Assembly (NCBI GenBank): GCA_022566355.1
Contig: JADFJB010000008.1
Coordinates: 1-62,918, forward strand
Source: a candidate division KSB1 bacterium
Lineage (GTDB): Bacteria > Zhuqueibacterota > JdFR-76 > DREG01
Direction of reading: 5' to 3'
DNA: 62,918 bases
Of the stretch, positions 17,501-25,947 are shown piece after piece. The position numbers and the translations under genes were made by a program. The stretch's first letter is position 1, and the number at the start of each line of letters is the position of its first letter. The notes under the pieces were generated by a model that searched no databases, had not been told where the DNA came from, and worked only from the letters and a program-made list of their open reading frames with translations.

Positions 17501-18487
17501 TTATTTAACTGTCGACAGAATCCTATCGATTAAGGTTTTATCATCCGGGAGTAAACCGGAATGAGGCAGTCTTGGCGTTAATGTGTACCAGTTTCTATCT
17601 TTAGTAAACACTTCTTTAAAAATGGGTAATGCTTTCTCAATTTGCCCGGCACCCACCATCGTTATCGCCTGCCAATACATAACTTCCAGATTATTCGGCA
17701 ATAATACACCGGCTTTAGCATATTCTTCCAGCGCTTTGGCTGCATCGTCATTGGAAAAGTACTCGTCTCCCTTATTCATGTGCTCAAATGCACGATGGAC
17801 ATTAATCAGGCGCTTTAATTCCTTTATGGGTTCCGGATGATCCTCAATTCGTAAATCTATGATCTTCTCCCGCCAGGGAGCGCCTCCTGATTTACCAGGA
17901 ACAACCAGAATAGCTGCAGATTGGCGACCCCGGATATCCCCCCCTTCATCCTGTGCGGCTTCCAATGATGCCATTAATTTGTCAACCAAATCTCCTTCGG
18001 TTGACTCATAAGCCTTTGACATAGCACTCCATACAGTATTTTTTTCCATCAAATTTGCTTGAACGGAGTATTGGTTACCTTTCAGGTCGCCCGCTTCGAT
18101 GATACATTTGGCGCCTGTATGAACAGCCACATTGCCATGAACGTCAACCATTGCTACCTGTCTCACATCCGCATTCGGATCGATGCTCAATAAAGCCGAT
18201 AAAGCTTCAGGCGCAGTTTTCCCGGCACGCATTAGCTCCAATCCCAACGGACCATAGGAAACTTCAATGAATGATTGTGTAGCAACCGCCCCTACTCCGG
18301 CTTCTGCCCAGGAAACAAGCGAACCAACCGAAAACCAATGGGACTGAACTGCAACACCAAGATCCCCGGTTATAGAGTCGCGAGCGACAATAGAATAAGT
18401 ACTAACCGGCCGCCGGGGAACATCCTGGGCCAACGTACACGATACCAAAACTAGAATACTAAATTTGATGAATAAAGCCTTGCGCAT
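17501..18487 (-). CDS. Exported DUF1028 protein with C-terminal TPR
   Basis: A 328-residue secreted protein. After a signal peptide (to about residue 20), a DUF1028 domain runs to about 230, starting TYSIVARDSITGDLGVAVQS; this is an Ntn-hydrolase-like fold whose substrate is unknown. A short TPR-like region (about 245-320) follows. The SD GAGGAGG lies 5-6 nt before the ATG, a TATAAT box lies upstream, and an intrinsic terminator lies downstream, so it is a monocistronic unit. Confidence 0.85.
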   Translation of the reverse strand: MRKALFIKFSILVLVSCTLAQDVPRRPVSTYSIVARDSITGDLGVAVQSHWFSVGSLVSWAEAGVGAVATQSFIEVSYGPLGLELMRAGKTAPEALSALLSIDPNADVRQVAMVDVHGNVAVHTGAKCIIEAGDLKGNQYSVQANLMEKNTVWSAMSKAYESTEGDLVDKLMASLEAAQDEGGDIRGRQSAAILVVPGKSGGAPWREKIIDLRIEDHPEPIKELKRLINVHRAFEHMNKGDEYFSNDDAAKALEEYAKAGVLLPNNLEVMYWQAITMVGAGQIEKALPIFKEVFTKDRNWYTLTPRLPHSGLLPDDKTLIDRILSTVK

Positions 18488-18806
18488 AAAACCTCCTCAC
18501 AGAATTGATGGATTATACTAATTGATTATTTTAACCTACAAATTAAAAATGTGATTTATTAAGCGCAAGGACTATTTAACTAAAAGTCCAAATGAAGTAG
18601 TTTTCGCAGGTTAACATTGTTATACTTTGATAAATTGGATTTTGCCAACCTGCAGAGGCGAAGGTGCTTTTTATTTAACGTGAATCCGACATAATTCCAT
18701 CTCTGGTAAAATATGTATTATTATCAGTCTTCGAATTCGCTCAGGCTGCTTAATTTGCTTTATGGTGACCGGGAGTCGAGCCATGAACCATTATGTCGAA
18801 CTTACA
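18488..18806. other. Intergenic region
   Basis: About 320 bp containing the DUF1028 promoter. I see no gene. A short CTTCGAATTCGCTCAGG stretch near 18738 resembles the common dispersed repeat type seen again near 59703. Confidence 0.5.
18512..18541 (-). promoter_or_regulatory. Candidate promoter of the DUF1028 gene
   Basis: Minus-strand TTGTAG (18541-18536) and TATAAT (18517-18512) are separated by 18 bp, about 25 bp before the start codon. Confidence 0.45.
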
Positions 18807-20168
18807 TTATTTATCTAATTTAAATATTACAGGAATTCTCACCCTGACTTTAACAGGTCTACCCTCTTTAGCAGCTGGTTGCCATTTCACTTTTTTTATT
18901 GCTTCCGCAGCCGCTTCATCACAGCCATTATCTCCAAGTGAATTCAAAATTTTTGTATCAACCACAGCACCGCTTTCATCAATTAATGCTTGAACTACAA
19001 CTGTTCCTTCTATTCCTGCTCTTCTGGCAATTTCAGGATAATGCAGATTTTGTTGAATAGCTTGGAAACCACCAATGGGTGCCGGAGCTTGGTCGAATTT
19101 CTGAAATTCCTCAGAATTTATTTCCTTTTTTAATACAGCCTCATTTTCCACTAATGGTTGCTGAATCTCTGAGCATCTCACATTCAACATTGAAATACCA
19201 AAGGCTAAACAAACAAAAAGGCCAATGAGCATCTTTTCAGTTAAATTCAGTTTCATCATAATTTTCTCCTTTTGATTGATTAAATATTGAAATCTTTGAA
19301 TAAGGATTTTGTTTGTTTGATGGAAGTAATTAACAGCATGAGAAAACATGCCAGATCTAGATGATTGATCGATAAAAGATATCAAAAGCTTACTGTAAGT
19401 CAGAGCAGTATTTTGGGAATTGGCTAGTACAAAATCATCACAAGTTCTCTCGCGAAATTTATTGATTTGACGATTGGTTATCCAAATAACAGGATGAAAG
19501 AAAAAAACAATCTGAGCTAGATGTTGAATTAACCCAACTAAAGAATCTTTTCGCTGTATGTGTGCGAGTTCATGTAGTAAAATGGCTTCCAACTGATCGT
19601 TCTGCCAAAACATCGCACTGCCTGGCAGATAGATTTTGGGCCGAAAAATTCCGGCTGTAAATGGAATGGGTATAGTTCGATTTAACATTAATTGGATTTT
19701 ATTTTTTTCGAATTGTTTTTTCAGGTTTGCAGGGATGTATTTTCGATAGAATCTTGTGGAGTCTCCAAGTTTAATATAAAATTTTACATTTTTGAAAACC
19801 AGGTAAATGAGAAGGCCAATTGCCACTAAAACCCAGAAAATAAACAAACAACTTTGAAGCGATAACTGAGTATCTTCAACACTGGCATCCAACGCTGTAA
19901 GTGTCAAAACAGGGTAAACTATTTCAGGAATCCACTGAGTTTGATTATTAAATGGAAAATTAATTGAAGGAGGCAGCATTATTTTTAGTAAAACCAATGA
20001 CCATAAGCAAAGCAAAAAAATGGCAGATCGATTATGAAAGAAAAAAGACAAAATCGCAATTAGCATTGCAAAAACTGTCAATTGGAAAGAGGCATTTAAC
20101 AGAAACTCCAACCAAACCCCTGAAATCTCATTGATCCACATGATTGCTTCTGTATAATTCTTAAACAT
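18807..20168 (-). CDS. BlaR1/MecR1-like M56 peptidase fused to a TonB C-terminal domain
   Basis: A 453-residue membrane protein. The first part has TM helices and an M56 (BlaR1) zinc protease domain with HELAH at about 199-203. A further TM near 305-325 is followed by a periplasmic TonB C-terminal domain at about 365-450 (YPEIARRAGIEGTVVVQAL). The penicillin-sensing domain of true BlaR1 is absent. BlaR1-type proteases cleave BlaI repressors, and the BlaI gene lies just upstream. The TonB domain closely resembles that of the adjacent TonB gene, which suggests duplication. It is likely a stress-sensing or nutrient-linked regulator rather than a beta-lactam sensor. Confidence 0.85.
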   Translation of the reverse strand: MFKNYTEAIMWINEISGVWLEFLLNASFQLTVFAMLIAILSFFFHNRSAIFLLCLWSLVLLKIMLPPSINFPFNNQTQWIPEIVYPVLTLTALDASVEDTQLSLQSCLFIFWVLVAIGLLIYLVFKNVKFYIKLGDSTRFYRKYIPANLKKQFEKNKIQLMLNRTIPIPFTAGIFRPKIYLPGSAMFWQNDQLEAILLHELAHIQRKDSLVGLIQHLAQIVFFFHPVIWITNRQINKFRERTCDDFVLANSQNTALTYSKLLISFIDQSSRSGMFSHAVNYFHQTNKILIQRFQYLINQKEKIMMKLNLTEKMLIGLFVCLAFGISMLNVRCSEIQQPLVENEAVLKKEINSEEFQKFDQAPAPIGGFQAIQQNLHYPEIARRAGIEGTVVVQALIDESGAVVDTKILNSLGDNGCDEAAAEAIKKVKWQPAAKEGRPVKVRVRIPVIFKLDK

Positions 20169-20225
20169 AGAGTAGTCCCTAAAGAGTATTAGTCACTTCT
20201 TTATATTTATTTTGAAATAGCCAAT

Positions 20226-20345
20226 TTATAAAATAGAATCTTTTTTGATTGGATCTTGGGCGAAGAGGTTATTGGAATTTGTCCAAAATTGAACCAGTGT
20301 TATCATTAAAATGAAGCTAAATAAACTATTAAGAAATACAAACAC
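20226..20345 (-). CDS. 39-codon predicted exported peptide in the BlaI operon
   Basis: This small ORF lies between the BlaI and M56-TonB genes. GTG at 20345 is preceded by TAGGAGG (overlapping the BlaI stop) with a 5-nt spacing, the best SD in the area. The peptide starts with a hydrophobic stretch (SLFSFILMITLVQF) and has a possible signal-peptidase site at LFA-QD, leaving only about ten residues. It could be a membrane peptide, a leader or a signal. I recognise no family. Translation is inferred from the SD and position. Confidence 0.5.
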   Translation of the reverse strand: MFVFLNSLFSFILMITLVQFWTNSNNLFAQDPIKKDSIL

Positions 20346-20354
20346 AGTTACCTC

Positions 20355-20735
20355 CTATTGCTGAGACTCTCGCTTTTTTATCAATTCTTTAATTTGATCA
20401 ATATCCTCTTTTGATAGATTTCTGGAATCCACTAAGTATTGAGCCAGCAAGCCGAATGATCCGTTAAAAGCGCGACTCACAAAACTTTCTGTAGCCTGTT
20501 TTATAGCTTTGGTCTCCGAAAGACTGGGTTTATAAAAATTAACCAATCCAATTTTTTCTTTTTTGAGAACCTTCTTTTGGACCAGACGATCCATGTACGT
20601 TTGGATTGTTGTGTAGGCCTTCTCTTTGTTCGGATAACCTTCCTGCCAGACTTCTTTTACCGTAGCTGTTTTTCTCTTCCATATGATTTTCAATATTTGC
20701 CACTCAGTTTCTGAAAAAAGTTTAGTCTTTTTCAT
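20355..20735 (-). CDS. BlaI/MecI/CopY-family repressor
   Basis: A 126-residue winged-helix repressor. The N-terminal segment ETEWQILKIIWKRKTATVKE and the tyrosine/threonine-rich TTIQTYMDRLVQKK are typical of BlaI, and the helical C-terminus provides dimerisation and the protease-sensitive site. It is first in an operon with the small exported ORF and the M56-TonB protease gene. A perfect ACTAC-type palindrome lies over its promoter, so it should repress its own operon until the protease cleaves it. SD GTAGGAGC precedes the ATG. Confidence 0.92.
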   Translation of the reverse strand: MKKTKLFSETEWQILKIIWKRKTATVKEVWQEGYPNKEKAYTTIQTYMDRLVQKKVLKKEKIGLVNFYKPSLSETKAIKQATESFVSRAFNGSFGLLAQYLVDSRNLSKEDIDQIKELIKKRESQQ

Positions 20736-20761
20736 TTAGCTCCTACGTTTATCGTTAATTA

Positions 20762-20804
20762 ACTACTACTGTAGTAGTATATAATAAAAAATATCCAATG
20801 TCAA
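20762..20804 (-). promoter_or_regulatory. BlaI operon promoter with overlapping operator
   Basis: Minus-strand TTGACA (20804-20799), a 17-bp spacer and TATACT (20781-20776) form a near-consensus promoter. ACTACTAC-T-GTAGTAGT (20762-20778) is a perfect 17-bp palindrome of the BlaI/MecI TACNNTGTA class that overlaps the -10 box, so binding would block transcription. Confidence 0.85.
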
Positions 20805-20844
20805 TAAAAATATTTAAATTTAAAATAAAAATTGGGATTAAGAA

Positions 20845-21498
20845 TCAGAAACGTTTCACTAATCGAAATTTGAAAGGGATCGTCACCCAATCTTGAACGG
20901 GTTTTAAACTTCGAATTGCCGGTTTCCATTTTACCTTTTTCATGGCAGTCAAGGCTGCTTCGTCACAACCCCCAAATCCCAATGATTCCAGAAATTTCCA
21001 TTTGACAACTTTACCCTCTTCACTAATCAATGCTTTAATTACAACTTGTCCTTCAATTCCTGCACGACGAGCATAATCGGGATATTTCAAATATCTTTTA
21101 ATTGCGGCTAACCCGCCGATCGGTTCCGGATCAGAATCATATTTTTTGAGTGCCGGTTTAGTAATTGTTGGGGGGGTGGGTGGTTCCGGATATTCTTCAT
21201 CAAATAATAACTCGGTTTCCTCAATGGTTAAATCATCGGGAATTTCAGGATCATCGGATGGTATTGGTACCTTTGGTCTAACGGGCGGCGCCTGACGTAT
21301 ATCTATTTTTGTGATGGGTATTTCTTCTACGATTATTGATTCTATCTTATTCTCACTTGGATTATTTTCTTTATCAAATTTTTTAAACGCCTGGAAAGAC
21401 ACAATTATGATGATTAGAGTTAATACCAAAGATTTTTTTATTAATTGAAAATAATTCATTTTAAAACTTGAATTTTTATTAAAACTTGGACTCATCAT
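20845..21498 (-). CDS. TonB-family energy transducer
   Basis: A 217-residue TonB-like protein. One TM helix (about 22-40, LVLTLIIIIVSF), a Pro/Glu-rich periplasmic spacer (about 70-115) and a TonB C-terminal domain (about 125-215, YPDYARRAGIEGQVVIKAL). It should transmit proton-motive force to outer-membrane receptors, though no ExbBD genes are adjacent. Its C-terminal domain is closely related to that of the nearby M56-TonB fusion. It lies upstream of the BlaI promoter and may be transcribed separately. Confidence 0.88.
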   Translation of the reverse strand: MMSPSFNKNSSFKMNYFQLIKKSLVLTLIIIIVSFQAFKKFDKENNPSENKIESIIVEEIPITKIDIRQAPPVRPKVPIPSDDPEIPDDLTIEETELLFDEEYPEPPTPPTITKPALKKYDSDPEPIGGLAAIKRYLKYPDYARRAGIEGQVVIKALISEEGKVVKWKFLESLGFGGCDEAALTAMKKVKWKPAIRSLKPVQDWVTIPFKFRLVKRF

Positions 21499-21570
21499 AT
21501 AAATGAAAACTTTTGAATATTCTTAGTAAATGACATGACTAATAAAACTAATGAAATCCAGAGATTCTTC

Positions 21571-21586
21571 TCCGCCTACTGGCGGA
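21571..21586. repeat. Hairpin in a dispersed repeat
   Basis: TCCGCC and GGCGGA pair around a TACT loop, flanked by GATTCTTC and AGGATGACA. There is no T-run, so it is unlikely to be a terminator. Confidence 0.6.
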
Positions 21587-21720
21587 TCAGGATGACATTT
21601 CGCCAGTTATGTGTATTCTGTAACAGCCTGTAAAAGCCAAGTGTTAATGACAAAAAAACAATAGGTTATAACCTTTCAACGGTTCCAAAGCAATAACCTT
21701 TTTCATTTATCATTTTAAAA

Positions 21721-21778
21721 TCTTGTTCATCTCGTCTTAATACTTTTGAAGAATAAGTACCCATTACTTATGATGATC
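21721..21778 (+). repeat. Dispersed intergenic repeat, copy 2
   Basis: This matches 6463-6535 in four ordered blocks (TCTTGTTCAT, GTCTTAATACTTTT, AAGTAC, TATGATGATC). It lies about 190 bp before the exonuclease gene. Confidence 0.6.
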
Positions 21779-21967
21779 TAAAATTATTCAAATTTTCTCT
21801 CGATTTAAAATTCGATTTGTTATAAACTTGTTTAATTCATGAATTGCTTGCAATGGATTGTGAATAATCCAGGTTAACTTACTTTGATTCTAAGGTAATA
21901 TTTTAGAAGTTTCAATATTTATTAATTTATTTTTCAATTTTCTAGCTAATTTAAAATTCTCATCTAA

Positions 21968-22720
21968 ATGAAATTAATTTCCTGGAATGTTAATGGAATC
22001 CGGGCTGTGATTAAATACGGTTTCTTGGAGTTTTTATCAAATCACGATCCGGATATCATTTGCCTTCAGGAAACTAGGGCTGATTCAGATCAAATTGAAT
22101 TAAACCTGCTCCAATACCATCAATATTGGAATCCTGCTGAAAAAAAGGGCTATTCCGGTACGGTAATATTTACAAAGATTAAACCAATCCAAGTCAATAA
22201 CGGAATCGGAATAAAAAAACATGATCAAGAAGGAAGGGTTATCACATTAGAATTCCAGGATTATTTTTTAATCACTGTTTACACACCAAATGCGCAACGA
22301 AAACTACTGCGACTAGGTTATCGTACAAAGGAATGGGATGTTGATTTTTAAGCCTATCTAAAAAAACTAGAAAGGGAAAAACCCGTTATCTTTTGCGGTG
22401 ATCTTAATGTCGCTCATAAAGAAATTGATTTAGAAAATCCGAAGACCAATAAAAACAATGCGGGATTTACAAAAGAAGAAAGGACCGGTTTCGAGAATTT
22501 GATCAATGCAGAATTTATTGACACATTCCGAGAATTTGAAAAAAAGGGCGGGCATTATACCTGGTGGAGTAATTTTAGTAACGCACGCCAGAGGAATATA
22601 GGCTGGCGCATTGATTATTTCTGTATATCATCATTGCTACGCAACCGCCTAATAAAATCATACATTCTTCCTCAAGTGATGGGATCGGACCATTGTCCGA
22701 TTGTAATGGTTTTAGAATAA
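21968..22720 (+). pseudogene. xth: Exonuclease III gene with one in-frame stop
   Basis: Read through, the frame encodes 250 residues of an ExoIII/AP endonuclease that repairs abasic sites, a normal length. Catalytic motifs are intact: [34 protein letters not shown] and GSDHCP. Codon 128 (22349-22351) is TAA, splitting the protein between the [10 protein letters not shown] and AYLKKLE segments. No other lesion is visible, so this is either a very recent mutation or a sequencing error. Each half alone lacks part of the active site. Confidence 0.88.
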
Positions 22721-22749
22721 AGAAATAAATTAATTATTCAGGTTAATGA

Positions 22750-23403
22750 ATGGCCGCCCAGGAACATCACATTCGCATCTCAAAAACTGCTAGGTATTAT
22801 GTTTTAGGTAACCAGGATTCATCGGTACAGGAGGTTTGGTTTGTCTGTCATGGTTATGGTCAGCTAGCTTCATTTTTCATTAAGCATTTTGAAGTTTTGG
22901 AAAATAGTCAGCGATTAATCGTGGCGCCGGAGGCTCTTTCTCGTTTCTATTTGGAAACTCCGGATCGAAGAGTTGCAGCAACCTGGATGACAAAAGAAGA
23001 TAGAATAAACGAAATCAAAGATTATGTAAATTATCTAGACACCCTTGCCAAAGAAATATTATCCAAAACACAAAATATTTCTGTAAAAGTTACAATATTT
23101 GGTTTTTCCCAGGCAACAGCTACTGTATGCCGTTGGGTTGCCCAGGGAGATATACAACCTGACCACCTTATTTTATGGGCCGGTCGAATCCCCCCGGAAC
23201 TTAAACTGAGAAATAATAAACATATTTTCAAGAATGCCAAATTGACATTTGTGATTGGAGATAAAGATGAGTACGCAACTCCGGATATTATTAATGAAGA
23301 AAAATTGCAGCTAGAAGAAAGTGGAATCCTCTTTCAGTTTGTTTCTTTTACTGGTGGCCATCAAATAAATACGGAAGTCCTAAAAAGTATTTCAGGAATT
23401 TGA
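22750..23403 (+). CDS. Alpha/beta hydrolase, phospholipase/carboxylesterase-like
   Basis: A 217-residue alpha/beta hydrolase. The oxyanion-hole motif CHGYGQ, the nucleophile elbow FGFSQAT (Ser in GxSxx, with Ala replacing the last Gly), GDKDEY (acid) and GGHQIN (catalytic His) make up the expected triad. It belongs with small esterases such as YpfH; the substrate is unknown. It follows the exonuclease gene by 29 bp and may be co-transcribed. Confidence 0.8.
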   Translation: MAAQEHHIRISKTARYYVLGNQDSSVQEVWFVCHGYGQLASFFIKHFEVLENSQRLIVAPEALSRFYLETPDRRVAATWMTKEDRINEIKDYVNYLDTLAKEILSKTQNISVKVTIFGFSQATATVCRWVAQGDIQPDHLILWAGRIPPELKLRNNKHIFKNAKLTFVIGDKDEYATPDIINEEKLQLEESGILFQFVSFTGGHQINTEVLKSISGI

Positions 23404-23419
23404 AGCTGAGACAATCAAT

Positions 23420-24121
23420 TCACACTTTCATGAATAGATTTTTTATCCATCGAAAAATCCCCACACTGCTCCCTTGATCCGACATAAATTCGCTGCGATC
23501 TTCACCACGACAAAAACGAAAAAATTCCATTTTTAGAGCGTCAGGATATTCAGGTTGGTGAGATTTCATTGTGTCAAGAATTTCGAAAAAGAACCATCGC
23601 TCTTCAATTGGCAAACGCTGGGCAATATCATCGAAAGCATTATACAACATTTCTGTCTCTTGGATTTCCTCTTTAACTGAATGAGGTCCATCCAGGAACT
23701 TAATTGATTCAAATCGATGAAGATAATATCGATCTATATCGCTATCAGGAGTTATTGTACCAAGTGGTTTACTTCCTTTAGTTAAAACTTTTTTTTGATA
23801 CCGAACAAATTCAATCGCACAAAACTTTGATTTGGATTCTTTAAGAACATCGGCCCTAAGGACACGACCGGAATAAATAACCGGTTTTTTGTTTGGTTTC
23901 TGAATGATTATTTTGGGAATGAAAAATTCCTTTTCTACTGAGGTTTCATCCACATTTATGTAACATAACAAGCCCCCCGGACTTAAATTCACAACTGTCA
24001 AATCGACTTTTCTTCCATTAAATTCAAGGTGAGCTTTAGGCTCTTTTTCTTCCCTCGGTTGAAGTCGATAATATCTTCTATGTTCTTGCGAGGGTGTAGA
24101 TGAAGACTGAATATTGTCCAC
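23420..24121 (-). CDS. PilZ-domain protein
   Basis: A 233-residue protein with an N-terminal PilZ-like domain. The RRYYR box is followed about 30 residues later by VNLSPGG, matching the RxxxR and [D/N]xSxxG c-di-GMP-binding motifs. The C-terminal half is helical and unassigned. It is probably a cyclic-di-GMP effector in adhesion, motility or envelope control. It lies upstream of and divergent from the vWA/ABC operon, which makes a link possible, but that is inference. Confidence 0.75.
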   Translation of the reverse strand: MDNIQSSSTPSQEHRRYYRLQPREEKEPKAHLEFNGRKVDLTVVNLSPGGLLCYINVDETSVEKEFFIPKIIIQKPNKKPVIYSGRVLRADVLKESKSKFCAIEFVRYQKKVLTKGSKPLGTITPDSDIDRYYLHRFESIKFLDGPHSVKEEIQETEMLYNAFDDIAQRLPIEERWFFFEILDTMKSHQPEYPDALKMEFFRFCRGEDRSEFMSDQGSSVGIFRWIKNLFMKV

Positions 24122-24783
24122 TTATAGATCCTAATACTTATTTTTTAAAAAAAATTACAACTTATTTTTCACTATTTTAACAAATTTTTTACTTCAACGC
24201 AAGAAGAATAATTATAAATCATTAAATTTATATTTGCGTATGCACTATTTTTTATTAATATGTATAGTGTTTTTTTGTATTACAAGTGGAAAATGATCTA
24301 TGTATGATGTTTTAATTTTGTTGATATTGCAATTTAGCTCGAAATAAAAGTCTTATTGATTTTACTATGGTACTAGCAAAGACGCTTTATTTTTATAGTT
24401 CATCGTTGCCATACATTAAACGTCTTATTTTTTAAATATTTTAAAAACAATAAGTTATAAAAACTTACTTTCACTACATTTAAGAAAATTCTTGGTACAA
24501 TAATTGGTGTATGCAAATAATCAAAGAAATTAAATTACTCATGAGGTAGAGACAATATAATTTAATTGTAATATTTACAAGGATCTTCTGACTTCTTCGG
24601 CAAGCTTTCTATCAGTTTCCAAATAAATTATTACCATTTCAGAAAAATCAATAATGCAAATATCAAAAGCTAATAATTAATTATGTCATTAAAAATAGGA
24701 AAATAACCACGAAAGCCAATTCTGTTAAAATATTCTTTATATTCATATTTTCTCTTTTTTTTACTAAAGATAGTAAAACCTAC
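24122..24783. other. AT-rich region between divergent genes
   Basis: About 660 bp of very AT-rich sequence. The right end (from about 24709) probably encodes the missing signal peptide of the next gene. A 33-codon minus-strand frame near 24598-24680 reads like coding sequence (it contains YLETDRKLAEEVRRSL) but has no start. Nothing else is recognisable. Confidence 0.45.
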
Positions 24784-25947
24784 ATGCAGCTTTCTGGGCA
24801 ATCTTTAGAAAAATCATTGTATGTAATCGAATATAAAGGAAGAGACGGGATTGCAATAAAATCTTATTCAAATGAAAAACTTGAATTAAACAGAGTATTC
24901 AAAAATGGTGACAAAGCAAGATGGTACTTAACCCTAGATGAATTAAAATCCATAACCTATTCGATAAAGGATTACGAAAAGCAAAAATGGTTCGAATTAC
25001 TTAAAACTAAAACTGGAAATACCTGGATAACTCTTTCACTCAAACCTACTTTCCGCTTTGATAAAATTAACTTTTCCAGCTCAATTGTACCAATGAGCTT
25101 TACAATTTCGTCAAATGATACAAAATTTCTAGAATATGATGGTCAGGATTTACCATCGTACCCACCTAGTGGTAAATGGACAAACACACAAAAAATAACT
25201 TCCGATCAGCAAGTATTAATCCTTACCAAGAAAGATAAAAACAATTTTTTTGATTTGAAGATTGAACTCCCATGGGGATTTGAATCGGATTCGGGAGAGA
25301 AATCCTGGATTATGAATATATCGACTGAACCGAACAAAGTAAATCAAATTTCCCTTGCTGTTAGTCGTCTCCCAATTATCCCTCTCATATATATTAATTA
25401 TTCGGAGCAATTGCAATCGCACTCAATTCGCAAAATACACCAGGCATTAAAACAATTTGATGGGAAATTATTTATAAGCCTTGGGCATGATGGACAAATT
25501 AGCTATTACGATGAGATTTTTTCATCAAAACCGGAGAACTGGAACAGGTTGAACCACTATCTAAACAGAAATCCGACCATTGGCTACGCCTCAATCCCGA
25601 GAACCGAAATCAATCATTTTGTTAAGCGTATAAACAATATCGAATTTAATTTCTGGGAAAATCATATTGCGTTGCCTATATTGATATTTCCTGTTCAGAA
25701 TTTTCTAAAACAAAGTAGCGGTGAAATATCTCATTGGATAAAATCGATTGATATTTTAGCAAAAAACAAACTAATAAAACAAGAATTTGTAATCATACTC
25801 ATCCTAGATGATTTGAATTCTCTAGAATCGCAAAGATACATGCAAATCCAGGATTATTCGATCCATAAATTAAGTTGGAGATCTGATGAACTAAACCAGA
25901 GATTTGTTCAACTGTTAAAAAATCTAGAAAAGGGGAAAATATTATGA
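24784..25947 (+). CDS. Unrecognised protein, first gene of the vWA/ABC operon
   Basis: A 387-residue protein I cannot assign. It is rich in Lys, Asn and aromatic residues and has beta-rich segments in the first half and a mixed second half. The ATG at 24784 is not convincing: the frame is open upstream and encodes a signal-peptide-like stretch (SVKIFFIFIFSLFF). An ACG at 24709 has AGGA eight nt upstream, exactly where an ATG would be expected, so the start may be mutated, miscalled or non-standard. The 3' end overlaps the next gene by 4 bp, so the two are coupled. It is likely periplasmic. Confidence 0.6.
   Translation: MQLSGQSLEKSLYVIEYKGRDGIAIKSYSNEKLELNRVFKNGDKARWYLTLDELKSITYSIKDYEKQKWFELLKTKTGNTWITLSLKPTFRFDKINFSSSIVPMSFTISSNDTKFLEYDGQDLPSYPPSGKWTNTQKITSDQQVLILTKKDKNNFFDLKIELPWGFESDSGEKSWIMNISTEPNKVNQISLAVSRLPIIPLIYINYSEQLQSHSIRKIHQALKQFDGKLFISLGHDGQISYYDEIFSSKPENWNRLNHYLNRNPTIGYASIPRTEINHFVKRINNIEFNFWENHIALPILIFPVQNFLKQSSGEISHWIKSIDILAKNKLIKQEFVIILILDDLNSLESQRYMQIQDYSIHKLSWRSDELNQRFVQLLKNLEKGKIL

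Larger units (their letters stand above)
21499..21967. other. Intergenic region with dispersed repeats
   Basis: About 470 bp without a gene. It contains a TCCGCC-TACT-GGCGGA hairpin inside a GATTCTTC...GGATGACA segment of the common dispersed-repeat type, and the second copy of the repeat found at 6463-6535. Confidence 0.6.

Noticed and set aside
24598-24700. Coding-like minus-strand segment
   Set aside because: Only about 33 codons between stops, with no start codon or recognisable family.
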